Positions 10,796-22,740 are shown, counted from the first letter of the stretch. The stretch is DNA of 38,283 nucleotides from Gymnopus androsaceus JB14 (GCA_009733575.1 ML769881.1:1-38283); one strand, 5' to 3'. Numbers and translations are program-made. Notes: generated by a model from the sequence alone, not told the origin.

Positions 10796-11791
10796 CTTAA
10801 TTACTGATGTTTAGTGGATCAATGTCACCAAGCTGCTTGTACCTTTGGCCTTGTTCCAGTTCATGGTAGTAAGGGCAATTCTGGTGGTAGTAATGTTTCT
10901 GTCAAAGAGGCAGAGATGGAAGCTTGACAACAGATTGCTCTCCACCTTGGGATTTGGATTGAATGAGGGGCTACTGGTCTTACTGGACTGCTTTTGACTT
11001 TCACAATCACTTTCAGTTTTGAGCACCTTGTTTGTTTCTGCAATCAGCCTACTCTACCTGAGGAATGTCATGTTACTTATAATAAGTAATTTTACAGGAT
11101 TGACCAAGTACAGGCACTTCTGCATTTTGCGGAGCTGGGCTAGCTTTGGGATAATTCTATTGAACAACCCTGAATTTTTCTCAACCCCACTTACTGAAAC
11201 TTTTTTTTTTCTTCTTTTTTTTTAGAGGGAGCACTTTTCAAAATTTGATGGCACCAAGCAGCTGATAGGTCCAACTTGATGCCATGCATAGTTTGTACAA
11301 GGTACAGGGTCCATGACATTGGTTAGTAGCTCCCTGGCAGGAATGCATTTATGCAGACACTCATGGCACCTAGCAATGCAGCTGAGGCTCCATGAGGTAC
11401 TGTGGGACTTGCCAGACTTTGCCGGAATACCCACTAAACCTCCATTACTTGTGGTATGGACGTGGTGGATCAGGTTCAAACTTGCACCCCTTGCTTGCAA
11501 CTTGTCAAACTCAAGGCACATGCTGACAGCAACTGGATGCTCCTGACATGGTGCTACCACTACCACTTACTGAAACTTTTGAGTTGGGTCCAGTGTGATG
11601 TGACTTGTGCACTTTTTGTCTTCTTCCATACATGCAATTTCACACTTTTGGTCCAGCTAGCTTGGACTCTGAATTGGAATACAACTCTCCACATGACCCT
11701 ACCATGCCTTGAATAATTATCTGAGACTTTGACCTCCTCTTTGACTCTTACTTGGACAAAAGAAGATGTTATGAATGAAGGAAATAGAGAA
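10796..11791. other. Unresolved segment between two hAT MITEs
   Basis: About 1 kb holding only short frames in both orientations with no recognised motif. T-rich tracts at 11200-11222 resemble an intron end but could not be placed in a gene. CpG is very scarce, suggesting old repeat sequence. Confidence 0.35.
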
Positions 11792-11799
11792 CAAGGAGG

Positions 11800-12250
11800 T
11801 AAGAATGGACATGAGTCCAGCTCCTTAACAGGTACTGGCAGGTATACCTGTGGGAATACCGGCTGGTATTTTAACCTGTGGGTCCCGGTACCGGTTTCCC
11901 ATAGGTTATGCAGGTTGCAGGTCGCAGTTTTGCTCAAAGTTGGCAGGTTTACCTGCAGGTACCTGTGGACCCAGAATACTAGACACTAAAAATCAGTCCA
12001 TTTACAAATAAATTTGGTATAATTGTGACTTGAGTTTGATGTAGGGCTACTTTGTAGTGATACCTATGCCATTTTAATATAAAACATGTACTTATTCATT
12101 TAAATTTGTGAGTTTATAGGCAGGTATAATAGTGGTGCAGGTTTGCAGGTACCTGCAGGTAAACCTGCACAGGTCTTGTGCAGGTCGCAGGTCAAGGGTT
12201 TGGATGCCCAGGTGCAGGTTTACTGGGACCTGGAGTTGTGTCCACCCTTA
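11800..12250. mobile_element. hAT-type MITE 2 with perfect 8-bp TSD
   Basis: 451-bp element. The left end starts TAAGAATGGACATGAGTCC and the reverse complement of the right end starts TAAGGGTGGACACAACTCC. It is flanked by identical 8-bp duplications CAAGGAGG (11792-11799 and 12251-12258). As in MITE 1, the subterminal regions carry dense AGGTACCTGCAGGT-type palindromes (for example 11830-11960 and 12120-12235). It has no coding capacity and is the same family as MITE 1, but shorter. Confidence 0.85.
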
Positions 12251-12425
12251 CAAGGAGGTGCAGGCTTGGGACTGAGATGAATGAAAGAGGCACAACTCAC
12301 TGGGGACAACAGAGAACAAAGCTATGTGGACAATAAACACTGTTTTACCAATTCAACTCAATACCAACAAGCAAAATGACTTCTACCTCCCACAGCCACA
12401 GCTCCCTCTCAACATATGTATACTG

Positions 12426-12577
12426 TGTTGCGCAGCATATAAGCTAGGAGGTGCAGTGACTAGCACTCACCAAGTGGTTAGGCTTGTAGAGTAGATAGAG
12501 AGAGGTAAAAGACTAGTAGAAGTCATTATCATTAGCAGTACTACTGGAGTCCTTATATACTGTAGTACTGTATTCAT
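12426..12577 (-). mobile_element. Copia LTR, left fragment (split by Plavaka insertion)
   Basis: Nearly identical to the first ~150 bp of the solo LTR (TGTTGCGCAGC through CTGTATTCAT). The match stops exactly where CAGGAAAAG begins and resumes at TACATATATGG at 23081. With that fragment it forms one LTR, the 3' LTR of the minus-strand copia element to the right. Confidence 0.85.
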
Positions 12578-13110
12578 CAGGAAAAGTACCCCTATACTTG
12601 AGTGGATAAGAGCTGGCTCTAGTTACTAAAGCTCACTTAGTGCAAGCAAGTTCAAGGAGTGGCTCAAGTGGCTCCCGGAAATGTGCATGGGTGCCCTATA
12701 CCCAAGGCAACCTGAACTCAACTCAAGTTAACTTAGGTCAACTCAGGTTCATGGGAGATCTCCCAAGTTGGCTTGAGTATACTTGAGAGATCACTCAAGT
12801 AAACTTCAGTTTAACTTGTGTTAACTTGATATCAGCTTAGACCTACTGAAGTCAGCTTTAAGTGTCTCAAGTTGGCTTGAGTATACTGCAGAGATCACTC
12901 AAGTAAACTTCAGTTTAACTTGATATCAACTTAAACCTACTGAAATCAACTTTAAGTATCCCAAGTGGTCATGAACTCAACCTCAAGACTACTTACACTC
13001 ATCTTGAACTGACTTAACTATAACTTCAAGTTCAACTAAGTTCCAATGTGTAAACTTGAAGCCCAACAGCACTAGCTTGAAACTGAACAAAGTGCGGCCC
13101 AAGCTTGCTT
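12578..13110. repeat. Left subterminal repeat region of the Plavaka element
   Basis: About 0.5 kb packed with variants of AACTTGAGTATACTTGAG, ACTCAAGTTAACTT and ACTCAGGTT, including two ~60-bp near-identical blocks at about 12755-12855 and 12865-12960. Related motifs recur in reverse orientation near the right end (22930-23060: CCCAGGTTGACCCAGGTTG, CTATACCTGAGTC). This is probably the transposase-recognition region. Confidence 0.6.
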
Positions 13111-13308
13111 TATTAGGAGCTTCTCAATATTACACATCAAATATAAACCAAAAAGTAGGCACTGAGGTTTATTGAAAGAACTATTAGTTTTAGATTGCAA
13201 ATAAAGGTAATGTATGTTGAAGCAGGGTTAGATTAAAAACTGGATCAAAAGAAGATATCATAGATGAAAAGGAGAAATAAAGCTTGCAGATTATAAGAGT
13301 TAGAAACA

Positions 13309-15416
13309 TTAAGTATGGTTAGGTACAGATTCAGTAGCTGAAGAGGGTGTAATGACAGAGCTGGAGATACTAGCTGAAGAAGAAGGAGCGACTGTCTGAG
13401 AGGTAGTAGATGTTGATGATGAGGAAGAAACAACTGTTTTGGATGATAACAAAGAAGAAATAGCTGAGAGACTTTGTTGAGCAGCTGCAGCACTGATGGC
13501 TTCAGCTTCTAGGGCAGCAATATCAACATCATCCATATCATCTGCTTCAACATCTAACAGAAATGCTTTGTTTGATTGGTTTCTAAAGCAAGGTCAGTAT
13601 CAGGCAAGATCAATATTAAACAAATGTCAACATACAGAACCAATGTAAACAATGATCTCTTGAAACGATCTGCCCAAACTGGTCCCTTATGTGCAATACA
13701 GTGGTAAGAGCTGAGGTGGAAGAGATATCTAAACACAAAGAGATTAAAAATTGGGTAATAGATAACAGAAAGAATAAACACCTGGAGCGGGCAGCATTGG
13801 AGAACTCAATATGACAAAGGGCACCTTCAGCATACTCAGACAATGCATGTTCAATCTAGAAAGTTATGAGTAAATAATTTTAGCAAATAAAATGTGAAAC
13901 AAACTGCAGTGGCAGCCAAGGCAATAGTATTAGCCCCAATATGCCGGGCACTAACCATCTCCTTGAAAGCAGCAATATTAGCACCACCTTTAGTTGCAAA
14001 GAACTCAGCACAGAGGTGTGAGATGCCTTCACAGCTGAAGGGAAGTTTTTTGTTCCAGGTGTGACTCTATAAAGAAGATGTAATTGAAATATTATAAGAG
14101 AGAAAAAAACATACCTCGAGATCAACCTCTCTGTATTTAAAGTGTCCTTTAAGGCAAAGAAATCCTACAATATTCTTAACCTCTGCAGGTGAATATCTGC
14201 CAGGTAGATTGTAGAAGCTTGTCACCCAACTACGGGCCCTACCCACCAAGGAGGTGAGTAGGCCACTCCTCCCATACCCCATCTAGAACATGTGTTAATA
14301 AAGAGATAAGCGATAGTAAGTATGCACATACATATGTGGTGACAAGCTTGAGAGTATCAGGGTTAGCTAACAAGTGAGAAAAGACTTGAGCAAGCTCTGG
14401 CTGTACAGCAGTCTTGCATAGAACATCCACCATATAGTCATGGTGGTCAGCTGGGTATGCAATATCATGGCTATGGCACAACAAGCTTGAAGCTTCCCAG
14501 CCTCTGCAAGCTTTAGAGTACGGGGGTAAAATGTTTTCGAAGGACTTTATATACCTTGCCTTTGGCAGGTGAGATGACGCCAGCCTTGACACCCTTGGAT
14601 GGAGAAAGGAAGAAACTCTGCAATGTTGAGCATCTGTGTAACGGTCTAGAGTGGCCTTGATGGTATGTTTAATGGGAGATGAAACTGACTTTGGTGGTGG
14701 AGTCATCTCAATCTCCAGCTGAATGATGCCACGTCAGAGGAAGAAAATTTTTTTTTGAAAAAAAACATACACCATTGTCAGGCTCGTCAAAGTCCATATC
14801 TGCATCTTCCTCACCATCGTGCTCTTGAAGGGAAGGAAGGGTATGCCTTTCCATGTCTTCATCATCATCAGAGTCAATGCCAGAGTCAATACCAGCATCA
14901 ACGGCAGCTAGTTATACTATTAGATAGTGACCAGTGAAATATATATATGAATAACTTACCAAAAGTTTCATAATAGGTCTCTGCATCCGGGTCTTCATCA
15001 TCAAGGCCTTCATCCTCCTGCGTGTCTTCCTGTATAACTATATTGTCCTCCTCATCAGGTTCGGCATCCTTCAGCTTCTTAGCCCTGAGTCAAATAGCTA
15101 ACACAGGGTTATAAACAGGTCTTGTAAAAAAAAACAGTATGTTACCCTTTTCCTTTTCCTTTTCCGCAGCGACTGCAGCTCTGCAAGCTTTCTCTTCACG
15201 AAGCTGCTTCTGGATAGCTGCTGGTCAAGCAGGTTGACTGGGACGAGGAGGAGAGCTTGAGGCAGGAGGAGGAGTTGCTTCACGTTGTCATCTAGCAATT
15301 GGCTTTTTTGCTTTAGCATTGCCAGCTGCCTTAGCATTGGCTGTGGTCTTTGCTTTGGGATGAGCTGGTGCTGCAGCTGGGCCAGCAGTAGAGCATGTGG
15401 TCCTACGGCATTGCAT
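13309..15416 (-). pseudogene. Plavaka-borne accessory protein, nine exons, 567 codons (DUF6532-like?)
   Basis: Model on the minus strand: 15416-15146, 15097-14960, 14907-14771, 14718-14332, 14282-14115, 14066-13905, 13855-13782, 13728-13636, 13582-13309. All eight introns are 48-53 nt, GT..AG, in phase. The N-terminus is Ala/Lys-rich and basic, followed by acidic segments (DEEDNIVIQEDTQEDEG, DSDDDEDMERH). A helical domain spans the middle exons (HDIAYPADHHDYMVDVL, NTIALAATAIEHALSEYAEG), and the C-terminus is Ser/Ala-rich. Domain layout and the IEHALSEYAEG segment are reminiscent of DUF6532 proteins, but I would not insist on that. Three in-frame TGA codons (15290-15288, 15227-15225, 15092-15090) interrupt it, each plausibly CGA originally. 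It lies downstream of the TET/JBP-like gene on the same strand; the function is unknown, possibly DNA binding given the basic/acidic composition. Confidence 0.62.
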
Positions 15417-15587
15417 GAGGAAATAAAAAAGGGCAAAATAAAAAAAGAGCAGAATATGGGGGTCAGAAAGAAAGAACATATGAACAACCCGAGTATTTAT
15501 ACCAGTCAGGGACACATTACTGCATTACTTGAATGTATGGCACCGGACCTCAAAGGAACATTACTTTATAAAGAAGTGTTGAACAAT

Positions 15588-17368
15588 CTAATTAACATAA
15601 TTACTGGGCGCCCAGCCATTGCTGTCCTTCTGATAACTAATACCAGTCCTATCAGAGTGTATAGCAATAGAGCAATGTACACCTTTATAGTGCAAGTTAA
15701 AGTAACTAATTTTCTGAGAATGGAAAACAGTAAAGTCGCCATTCTTTACCTCCAAAACAAGGCAAGGCTCGAACAGACACAATTTGCCTCCTTTGTGGTC
15801 ACCAATAACCATCACAATACAGCCTTTGAGATTGCCCTGATCTTTATGAATGATTGTCAACACATTCAGATTAACAATGAAACTTGTGAAAGGTTTCACT
15901 GGGGATGTTTCTTGTAGCAGGAAAATATCGACACTAGCTTCAACAGCATCAAAAGTGTCTGGGTGATGGTGAAGGCACTAAAGACTAATGAGCCTTTTAC
16001 AAGTAGAAATAAATGTTTTACCTTTTCAATGACTTCTTCTAAAACATCTTCCAAAGCTATGCAAAGAAGATCATACTGTGTCCCAAACTGCTGCATCTCT
16101 TTTGAAGAGTAAACAAAGAATTGAGCATTATTGGTTTTTGTATGACCAGACCTGCGAAGAAAAGAGGGATGCTCATCAGGTGGTGCCCCAACACCCTAGG
16201 AAAAAGTAAGAACAACATGTATATGTATATTGAAAAATATCCACTGACACTTTGCCCATACTTTGCAACCAGCAAACAGATAAAGAGATTGATTTACCTA
16301 TTGATTTTTGCGACAAAAATTAGCTTGTGGATCATGCTCACAAATGTAGCTCCCATCTCAACTTCCTCACCTCGGTGGCATCATTGAGCCAGATTGAGCA
16401 ATGAGTCACAGCTCAATGCCTCAGACTGAGCCCAAGGTGCGCCAGAGACAATGTCATACATTCATTCTACAAACGACCCACTGGAGTCAATAGCCGGGGT
16501 GGAGGAAACACCAAAGGCTATACGCATCATCAAAGCAGTAACTTGTGACTGGATGAGCTGAGACGGTAACACTGGCTCTGCCACAGCTTCATATTGAGGC
16601 CCTTGCCCATCCTCGTCATCAGCACCGTCCTGCAGCTCCTCATCATGAGAGACTCACTGCCTCTTCATTAAAGGTGCCTGGCCCAGTCAAGGACATCTGG
16701 GATATGGTAGTAGTGGCTGAACATTGTAGGGGATCAATGTAGGATCATTGGGACTCTGGTTAGGTGTAGTGTCACTCAGGAGATGTTTATGAGTGTGTTT
16801 ATGGGGTGGCCCAGTCATTTTTCCAGTACCCACAGCCTAGGTGGATGCATGAGCGGACACAGAATGAAGTCCATCTGAAGAAAGACTCACCAAGTATTCT
16901 TCACTTTGCTTGCTATTGAAATCACTAATTTCAGACTCTCCATCACTCACGGCAGGTAATCCCAGATAATCTGTATCAACTTGATCGGACAGATCTGATA
17001 CTTTGCCATCATAGTACAATGGGGAGTCTACTCTGCCACCAATGCCATCATTGTCCGCCGTGTACCCAGTAGTAGCTCTGGATGATGGTCATGTTGGAGG
17101 TTGGTCACAAACTGAGGAAGAAGCTCTCTGAAGGAGCAGCTAGCTTTCAGCCAGGATGTTCTTGAGGAAATTAAAGAAAATATCATACCTGTGGTGAAAA
17201 CTCGGGTGTGGGTGAAGGTGTCAAGAGCCACCCAGCTTGCTGTGCTTGAAGGTGTGATTGCAGATCAGAGGGAAGGCCTTGAAGATCTGGAGGCAAGAGA
17301 TGGGAATGTGCAAAGAGAAAAGCTTGCAGAGATTGAGTCTGAGATAAAGAAAGATTATATTCCGCCAT
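15588..17368 (-). pseudogene. TET/JBP-like 2-oxoglutarate/Fe(II) dioxygenase, Plavaka-borne
   Basis: Model on the minus strand: 17368-17189, 17127-16891, 16836-16298, 16151-16022, 15977-15588, giving 491 codons ending in TAG. Introns are 44-61 nt except 16152-16297, which could hide a small exon. The last exon has the double-stranded beta-helix signature: HxD as IIHKDQGN (H406, D408), GGKLCLFEPCLVLEVKNGD, then KISYFNLHYKGVHCSIAIHSD and a C-terminal NGW. The family oxidises 5-methylcytosine in DNA and is known to ride on KDZ transposons in basidiomycetes. Five in-frame TGA codons occur (17091-17089, 16689-16687, 16656-16654, 16464-16462, 16383-16381). Two positions where I expect the distal iron His and the Arg of an RxS motif read Tyr and His here. 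The call rests on motif recall, not a search. Confidence 0.62.
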
Positions 17369-18407
17369 GAAGGTGATTTGGCACGTCTGTTGGTTGGTGA
17401 CAAAAAAGGAAAGAGCCAACAGGGTGTGTCAAGCGCTGCCGGAAAGGTTTTCACATGGAAAGCTGTGCAGGCGCTTCCGCATTATCCAATGTCATTCGGG
17501 CGCTTACCACTTACTGTTTCTTCCTTTCTACTTTGACCCCGGCAGCCATGTCTCTTTCTGGGCCAGTTCCCTCAAGTTATTTATTTTAAAGGCTCACTGT
17601 AGTCTCTTGTTCAAATTTACGGTACATTGCCTTGTTCACTTCTTTTTTTTTTTTTTTTTTTTTTTGTTGAAATTCCACCAGTGGACCAACTCTATGACTG
17701 AGTTGCCCCATTCCAATCCCCTTGCCCTTCTACTACAATGGTCGAGATGCAGGATGCTCCTATGACTCTACTACATCCACCATCTCCTGTCCATTGAAAC
17801 CAACTTCCCACCTGCTCTTACCAAAGCCCGGTGGCTGTCGCAAAACCAACTTCCCACCTCCACATCAAAACTCCTGATTCCAATCTGTACAACTCCACTA
17901 TATCCACCATATCCCGTCTGTCTCAATGTATGGTAGCAAATCACCACTGTTCCACGGTGATGTTGGGTTGAACCAGCTTCCTGCGATCTGCATCCGCCCA
18001 CAGCGCTCAAACCTCAAATCCCAATCTCAACCCAAACATACAAAAGTTCTTGTTCTTGCAGACGAAGGACGGATAGCAACTGTGGCCGCGATAGCTTCTA
18101 TTGAGAGAGTTTGGGGAACGAGGAATCCTAATTTGGTAGCGATCGAGCACTCTCAGCCCGGGTATGTCTTTTTTTCTAAATTTCTTCTTCCGTTCTTTCA
18201 GTAGAGGCAGCTGCGTGACCACGCGGATGCCGAGTTTTTGCGGATAAGGAAACTCGCCAATTTCAAGTTTCCCCACGATACCTTCTTCTTGACCTCCATC
18301 ATCAACACTCAAAATTTTTCACTTCATTCGCTTTTGAACCACCAAACAACTCTTTCAACTGAGTTTTTAGCGAATCGCCCAATTTTTTCCTCATCAAACG
18401 CGTCACC
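17369..18407. promoter_or_regulatory. Divergent, CpG-rich promoter region of the Plavaka genes
   Basis: Lies between the start of the TET/JBP-like gene (minus) and the 5' region of the transposase gene (plus). Unlike the gene bodies it keeps many CpG sites: 17 in 18061-18360 by eye, against 3 in 21121-21420. It includes a T homopolymer (17643-17665) and a duplicated CCAACTTCCCACCT motif near 17800 and 17850. A short plus-strand frame at 17926-18204 has no recognised family. No specific factor site was identified. Confidence 0.5.
17643..17665. repeat. Poly-T tract
   Basis: Run of 23 T residues within the divergent region of the Plavaka element; such dA:dT tracts often exclude nucleosomes in fungal promoters. 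Confidence 0.9.
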
Positions 18408-19104
18408 ATGACCGATCCAACCAACAACCAGCGTTCCCTATGCTCTTGAGGGCCTAACGGCAGAGTCCTTCCAGCCAACAGCAATTCCAACTCTTCCAAC
18501 CATGGCAAGCATCCCGGCAGCAACGCTGCAGCCCTCAATAGCCTTCTTTCTCCTCTCCGCAATGGACCTCAACCCCAGGAAGCCGATGGCGCTAGCTCCG
18601 CTCAGCCACCAGCGAATTGGTCCCAGGCTCGAACTGTCTTGAGACCAGTCTTGGCATGGAGGCCCAACCCGCGCACCTTGGGTTCACTCTCTACTTCGAA
18701 CGCTGCTTCGGCAGACTTGAACAATGAGGGTCCCACCGGGATGTGCAACCCTCTCCGCATGCTTATAGGCTTCCGGGCCGCCTTCCTACCTGCTCTACGG
18801 ACAGCGAGGAGGGTCCACTGGGCTCAGCTTTCTTCATCGATGGTACCCCATTCGATTTTGACAATCCAGATCCGGCTCCGTTCACTGCACGAGCTCCTAC
18901 CTCCGCTCCGCCTTACCATGGTGAGTTCATTGCTGGCAACCACTGGCACCTGGCATACCAGTCATTACCTATATCTGACCACTCCTGCGCTCCACATCAG
19001 GTAACCAACCTTGCACTGGAACTACTGGCCGCAATGGCACCAGTGGAACAGTTCCATCCGGTGCTGGTAAGCATACATAACCACCTCTATATGCCATCTT
19101 AACC
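18408..19104 (+). pseudogene. Possible 5' exons of the Plavaka transposase gene (disordered N-terminus)
   Basis: An ATG at 18408 starts MTDPTNNQRSLCS, then a TGA (18447-18449), and the same frame continues as a Ser/Asn/Pro-rich stretch (LNSLLSPLRNGPQPQ) to about 18740. A shifted frame then continues (IDGTPFDFDNPDPAPF) to a GTGAGT donor at 18920. Composition suits the long disordered N-terminal region seen in many Plavaka proteins, but the splicing to the zinc-finger exon at 19793 could not be completed. 19105-19792 holds only short frames and is presumably introns plus small exons. Confidence 0.4.
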
Positions 19105-19792
19105 TAACCACCTTGACCCAACCATGCTAGCTGGTCTCCCGCCATCCAACTGGCTTCGCGACCACCTTAGTCCTGCCAATCTAGATTTAGCTCTGCGCAA
19201 CAACCTTGAGTCTCCCCATGGAAACCTCATCCACGAGGAGAATCCCAACTCCGTTTGCCTCCAGCCACCAGTTTCTGAGCCCTCTGACTCACTTGCTGCT
19301 GCATCTGAGCTGTTTTATTGAACGCCACTTCTGAACAGCCCCCTCCCCCCCCTCATCTTGTTCACAACCATCTCCACAAAATTCCACCCTCATTCTGTTT
19401 TGCCTCCAGCAGGTGATACGTTGACCTTCTAGGCAAATTGTCTCGCCTCTCTTCCTCCACCTCATTCCATGTGGTCCGTTTTGCTACTCCCTCACCCTTT
19501 TTCACACCCGGCTATGTCAGATATGATTGTTCTGATTTTGCTGCCCAGAGCTTTCCTTCAGCCACCAGTTTCTTCCTCCCTCCTGAACCAATCTGACTGC
19601 GACCATGATGAGCATGTCATCTTGCTGGAGTTCAATGCTAGCACTCTTCTCAAATACCCTGGGTGTCTGGTATGTATCTCCAGCATCCTTCAAGCATATG
19701 ATATCATCTGACCCTTGTCTTTCCCAGGTTCCTGTAGTATACATGCTTGTAATCTATACGTTATCAAATAAATATTCTCTTTTCCCCCACCC

Positions 19793-22740
19793 ATGGAGTG
19801 TCCCGCTAACTGTGGGTGTGTCTTTGATACTACAAAGTCCTTGAACAGTCATCTCTCACAGTCTCAGAAATGTGCTTGGTATAGAGAGTACGAGAAAACA
19901 GCAGCTCTTGATAAGCTGCTGCAGATGGAGATTCAGGAAGAGCAGCTGGGAGGAGAGTTCATGCAACGACAAGATGAATACCAGGAGGAGCTAGGGGAAC
20001 AAGCTGCCAAGATTCTTCAGGAGTTTGAAGAGGAGAACAATATCTTCCATTTTGTACACCTTGAGGAAGAAGAAGAGATTGGGGAAGCTGGTCCAGGACC
20101 AATCACAAAAGAATATCAGAGTAAACTGCTGGAAAGACAACTGGGGGTGAAGTTACATGTGCTAGATGATGAAGAAGGAGAAACTCAGGTTGTAGAAGAA
20201 GACCCCAATGCAGGATTTCTGGTGTGAACGGATCCATCCCTTTGTGAGCGCTGGGAGCTAGCTCATAACATCAACATTGACCACCCTATGGATGGAACTG
20301 CACCACTCCCCAATAGAAGTTTTGCTCCATTTGCTTCAGAGATGGATTGGCGTATAGCGGAATGGGTTGTGAAGGATGGAATTGGCCATAAGTCATTTGA
20401 CCGTCTGCTGGCTATACCTGGGGTGAGTTCCGATCTGTTTCAATTACTGTTCTTCCTTAATCTTTTCTACAGGTTGCAGAGAAGCTGGGCCTTTCTTACA
20501 AAAATGTTGCGGGTCTACACAAGCACATAGACTCTCTATGACCTAGAGCCAGTGAATGGAAAATCCGGAGTCTTCAATTCAAAGACCATCCTGAGCAAGA
20601 CTTTGTGCTTCGTTATCGTGAAGTAATAGAGGCAGTCAAAAGCTTATGGGGAGACCCTTCACTGGCGGAGCACTTGGTCTATAAGCCAAGGAAGGGGTTC
20701 TTGGACTCAAAGAAGCTCAGCAGAGTGTACTCCGAGATGTGGGATGGCAAGTGGTGGCAATATACACAGGTGCAAATGTTCCTATCTTTTGCTTTCCTTT
20801 TTCTGATTATTTGACAATAGAAATGACTTCCAAAAGGCGCTACAGTTGCACCTCTCATTATTGCCACTGACAAGACTCAGCTCACTCAGTTCTCTGGTAG
20901 TAAACAGGCCTATCCTGTCTATCTTATGCTTGGAAACATCCCCAAATCTATCTGCAGAAAGCCTTCTTGACAGGCTTGCATTCTCTTGGCCTACCTCCCT
21001 GTTGATAAAATGCCCAAAGACAGCCTCACTAGGCATGAATACAGTGGACGTTATCAATGTCTGTTTCACAATGCAATGCATCATGTCCTTTCACCTTTGA
21101 TCTTAGCAGGGCGTGAGGGTGTGGAGATGGCCAGTGGAGATGGGGCAGTACATTGAGTGCATCCAATTCTTGCCTCATATGTTGCCAACTATCCTGAGCA
21201 ATGCCTCATCACCTGTAGCAAGCCGGGTACATGTCCCAAATGCCAGGTGAAAGCTGTCAACTTGGGTTCACAGAAACCTTCACCTAAACAAACTCAAGCC
21301 TGGACATTAGGGGTTATGCAGGAGTCCCAACAGAACACATCATCTACGGCACAATATTTTGATACTTGTATGGCTGAAGAGGTATCGGGTTATGTCTATG
21401 TTCCTTTCTGGAATGAGCTACCCTTTACAGACATCCACTTCAGTGTAACCCCAGAAATTCTCCACCAGCTCTACCAAGGTGTTCTCCGACACCTGGTGAA
21501 CTGGTGTCAGATAATCTTAGGCACAGATGAGTTGGATAGGTGCATCAGGAGCCTCCCACGTGCCTATGGTGTACGTCATTTCAAGAACGGTATATCTTCC
21601 CTTTCACAGATCAGTGGAACAGAGTGCAAGAACATGGGAAAAATCCTCCTTGGCTTTCTTATTGGGTCTACTATGCCCAAGAAGGCAATTACTGCTGTGC
21701 GTGCCATCCTGGACTTCATTTACCTGGCTCAGTACCCCACCCATAATGACAACACCTTAGGGTATATGACCGATGCTCTCAACACTTGGCATAACAATAA
21801 TAACAGTTTTCTGGAGATTGGTGTACGTGATGATTTCAACATCCCCAAGTTTCATTCCCTTGTCCACTATGTGGAGATGATTTGATTTTTTGGGGCCACC
21901 AATAATTACAATACAGATATGTTTGAGCGTCTACACATTGACTTTGCCAAGAAGGCCTGGTGCACCTTCAATAAACGTGATGAGTTTCCTCAAATGACTA
22001 GATGGCTTTCTCATCAGGAGAATATCCAATCATTTAACCAAGAGCTGTCATGGATTCTTGAACAACAACAGCTTAGTGTTTCTCCAAAATCTAAAGCTGC
22101 CACCACCATCTCTTCACGTATATTCCTTCCCAAAAATCCTACTGCAATCGGAAAATCATTTGCTTCCATTCAAAAATCACATAATATCCCCCACTTCCAA
22201 GAGCATTTGACTTGTTACCTGGAGATGTTGAAGCCAGGTTCTACAAATGCAGATGTTGAAGACTCTATCACTAAACCCCTTCCTTTTGACTGGCTTGACT
22301 TGTACTACTCTTTCAAGTTCTCTCCTGAATCTTTGGATGATGAGAAGGAGACTGTGGATGTTGTGAAAGCTACTCCCTTGCATGGAGGACGATTTGATCC
22401 TGTGGTTGTGTTAACAGGAGATGCAGCAGAAGCTGTTTCATTAGCTGGTAAATGTGTGGGACATGTTAAAGCTATCTTCATACTGCCTAGCAGATTAAAA
22501 CTCATGCGCTCTTTTACCTTGCAGGCACCACAGTTTTGGCCGAGCAGTCCTTTGGCTTACATTCAGTGGTACAGCACTCCAACACTCAGTCCTTCTGATC
22601 AAGCCTCTCACAACATGGCTTCTGTGCAGAAGCTTCCAGGTAACCCAACTTGGTCAATTATTCCACTTGCCAATATTCATCAATCATGTATGTTGATTCC
22701 TAGATTTGACAAACACTCTACCACTGTTATGAAATCATAG
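19793..22740 (+). pseudogene. Plavaka transposase (KDZ / CMC-type), interrupted by six TGA codons
   Basis: Core model: 19793-20422, 20473-20769, 20821-22740, introns 50 and 51 nt, 949 codons, ending in TAG. An N-terminal zinc finger (CPANCGCVF..SLNSHLSQSQKCAWY) is followed by an acidic coiled region, then the recognisable Plavaka catalytic region: SEMWDGKWWQYTQ, LIIATDKTQLTQFSGSKQAYP, LMLGNIPKS, CLFHNAMHHVLSPLILAG, YPEQCLITCSKPGTCPKC, FSVTPEILHQLYQGVLRHLV, LDFIYLAQYPTHN, FNIPKFHSLVHYVEMI, NYNTDMFERLHIDFAKKAW. The C-terminal domain (PLAYIQWYSTP) is present. It would catalyse cut-and-paste transposition in the nucleus. In-frame TGAs: 20225-20227, 20539-20541, 20824-20826, 20968-20970, 21154-21156, 21883-21885. 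There is no TAA or TAG and no frameshift. At several of them relatives carry Arg. Confidence 0.9.

Noticed and set aside
11222..11566. 114-codon minus-strand frame as a gene
   Set aside because: No motif, no consistent neighbouring exons, and surrounded by MITEs; insufficient support.
15285..15917. 210-codon plus-strand frame
   Set aside because: Antisense of the TET/JBP-like last exon and accessory gene exon 1; no family features on the plus strand.
19793..22740. TGA reassigned to an amino acid (alternative nuclear code) or programmed readthrough
   Set aside because: The host 966-aa gene ends naturally at TGA and the intact host F-box gene has no internal TGA; the TGA-only pattern is confined to CpG-depleted mobile DNA, so CGA decay explains it better.
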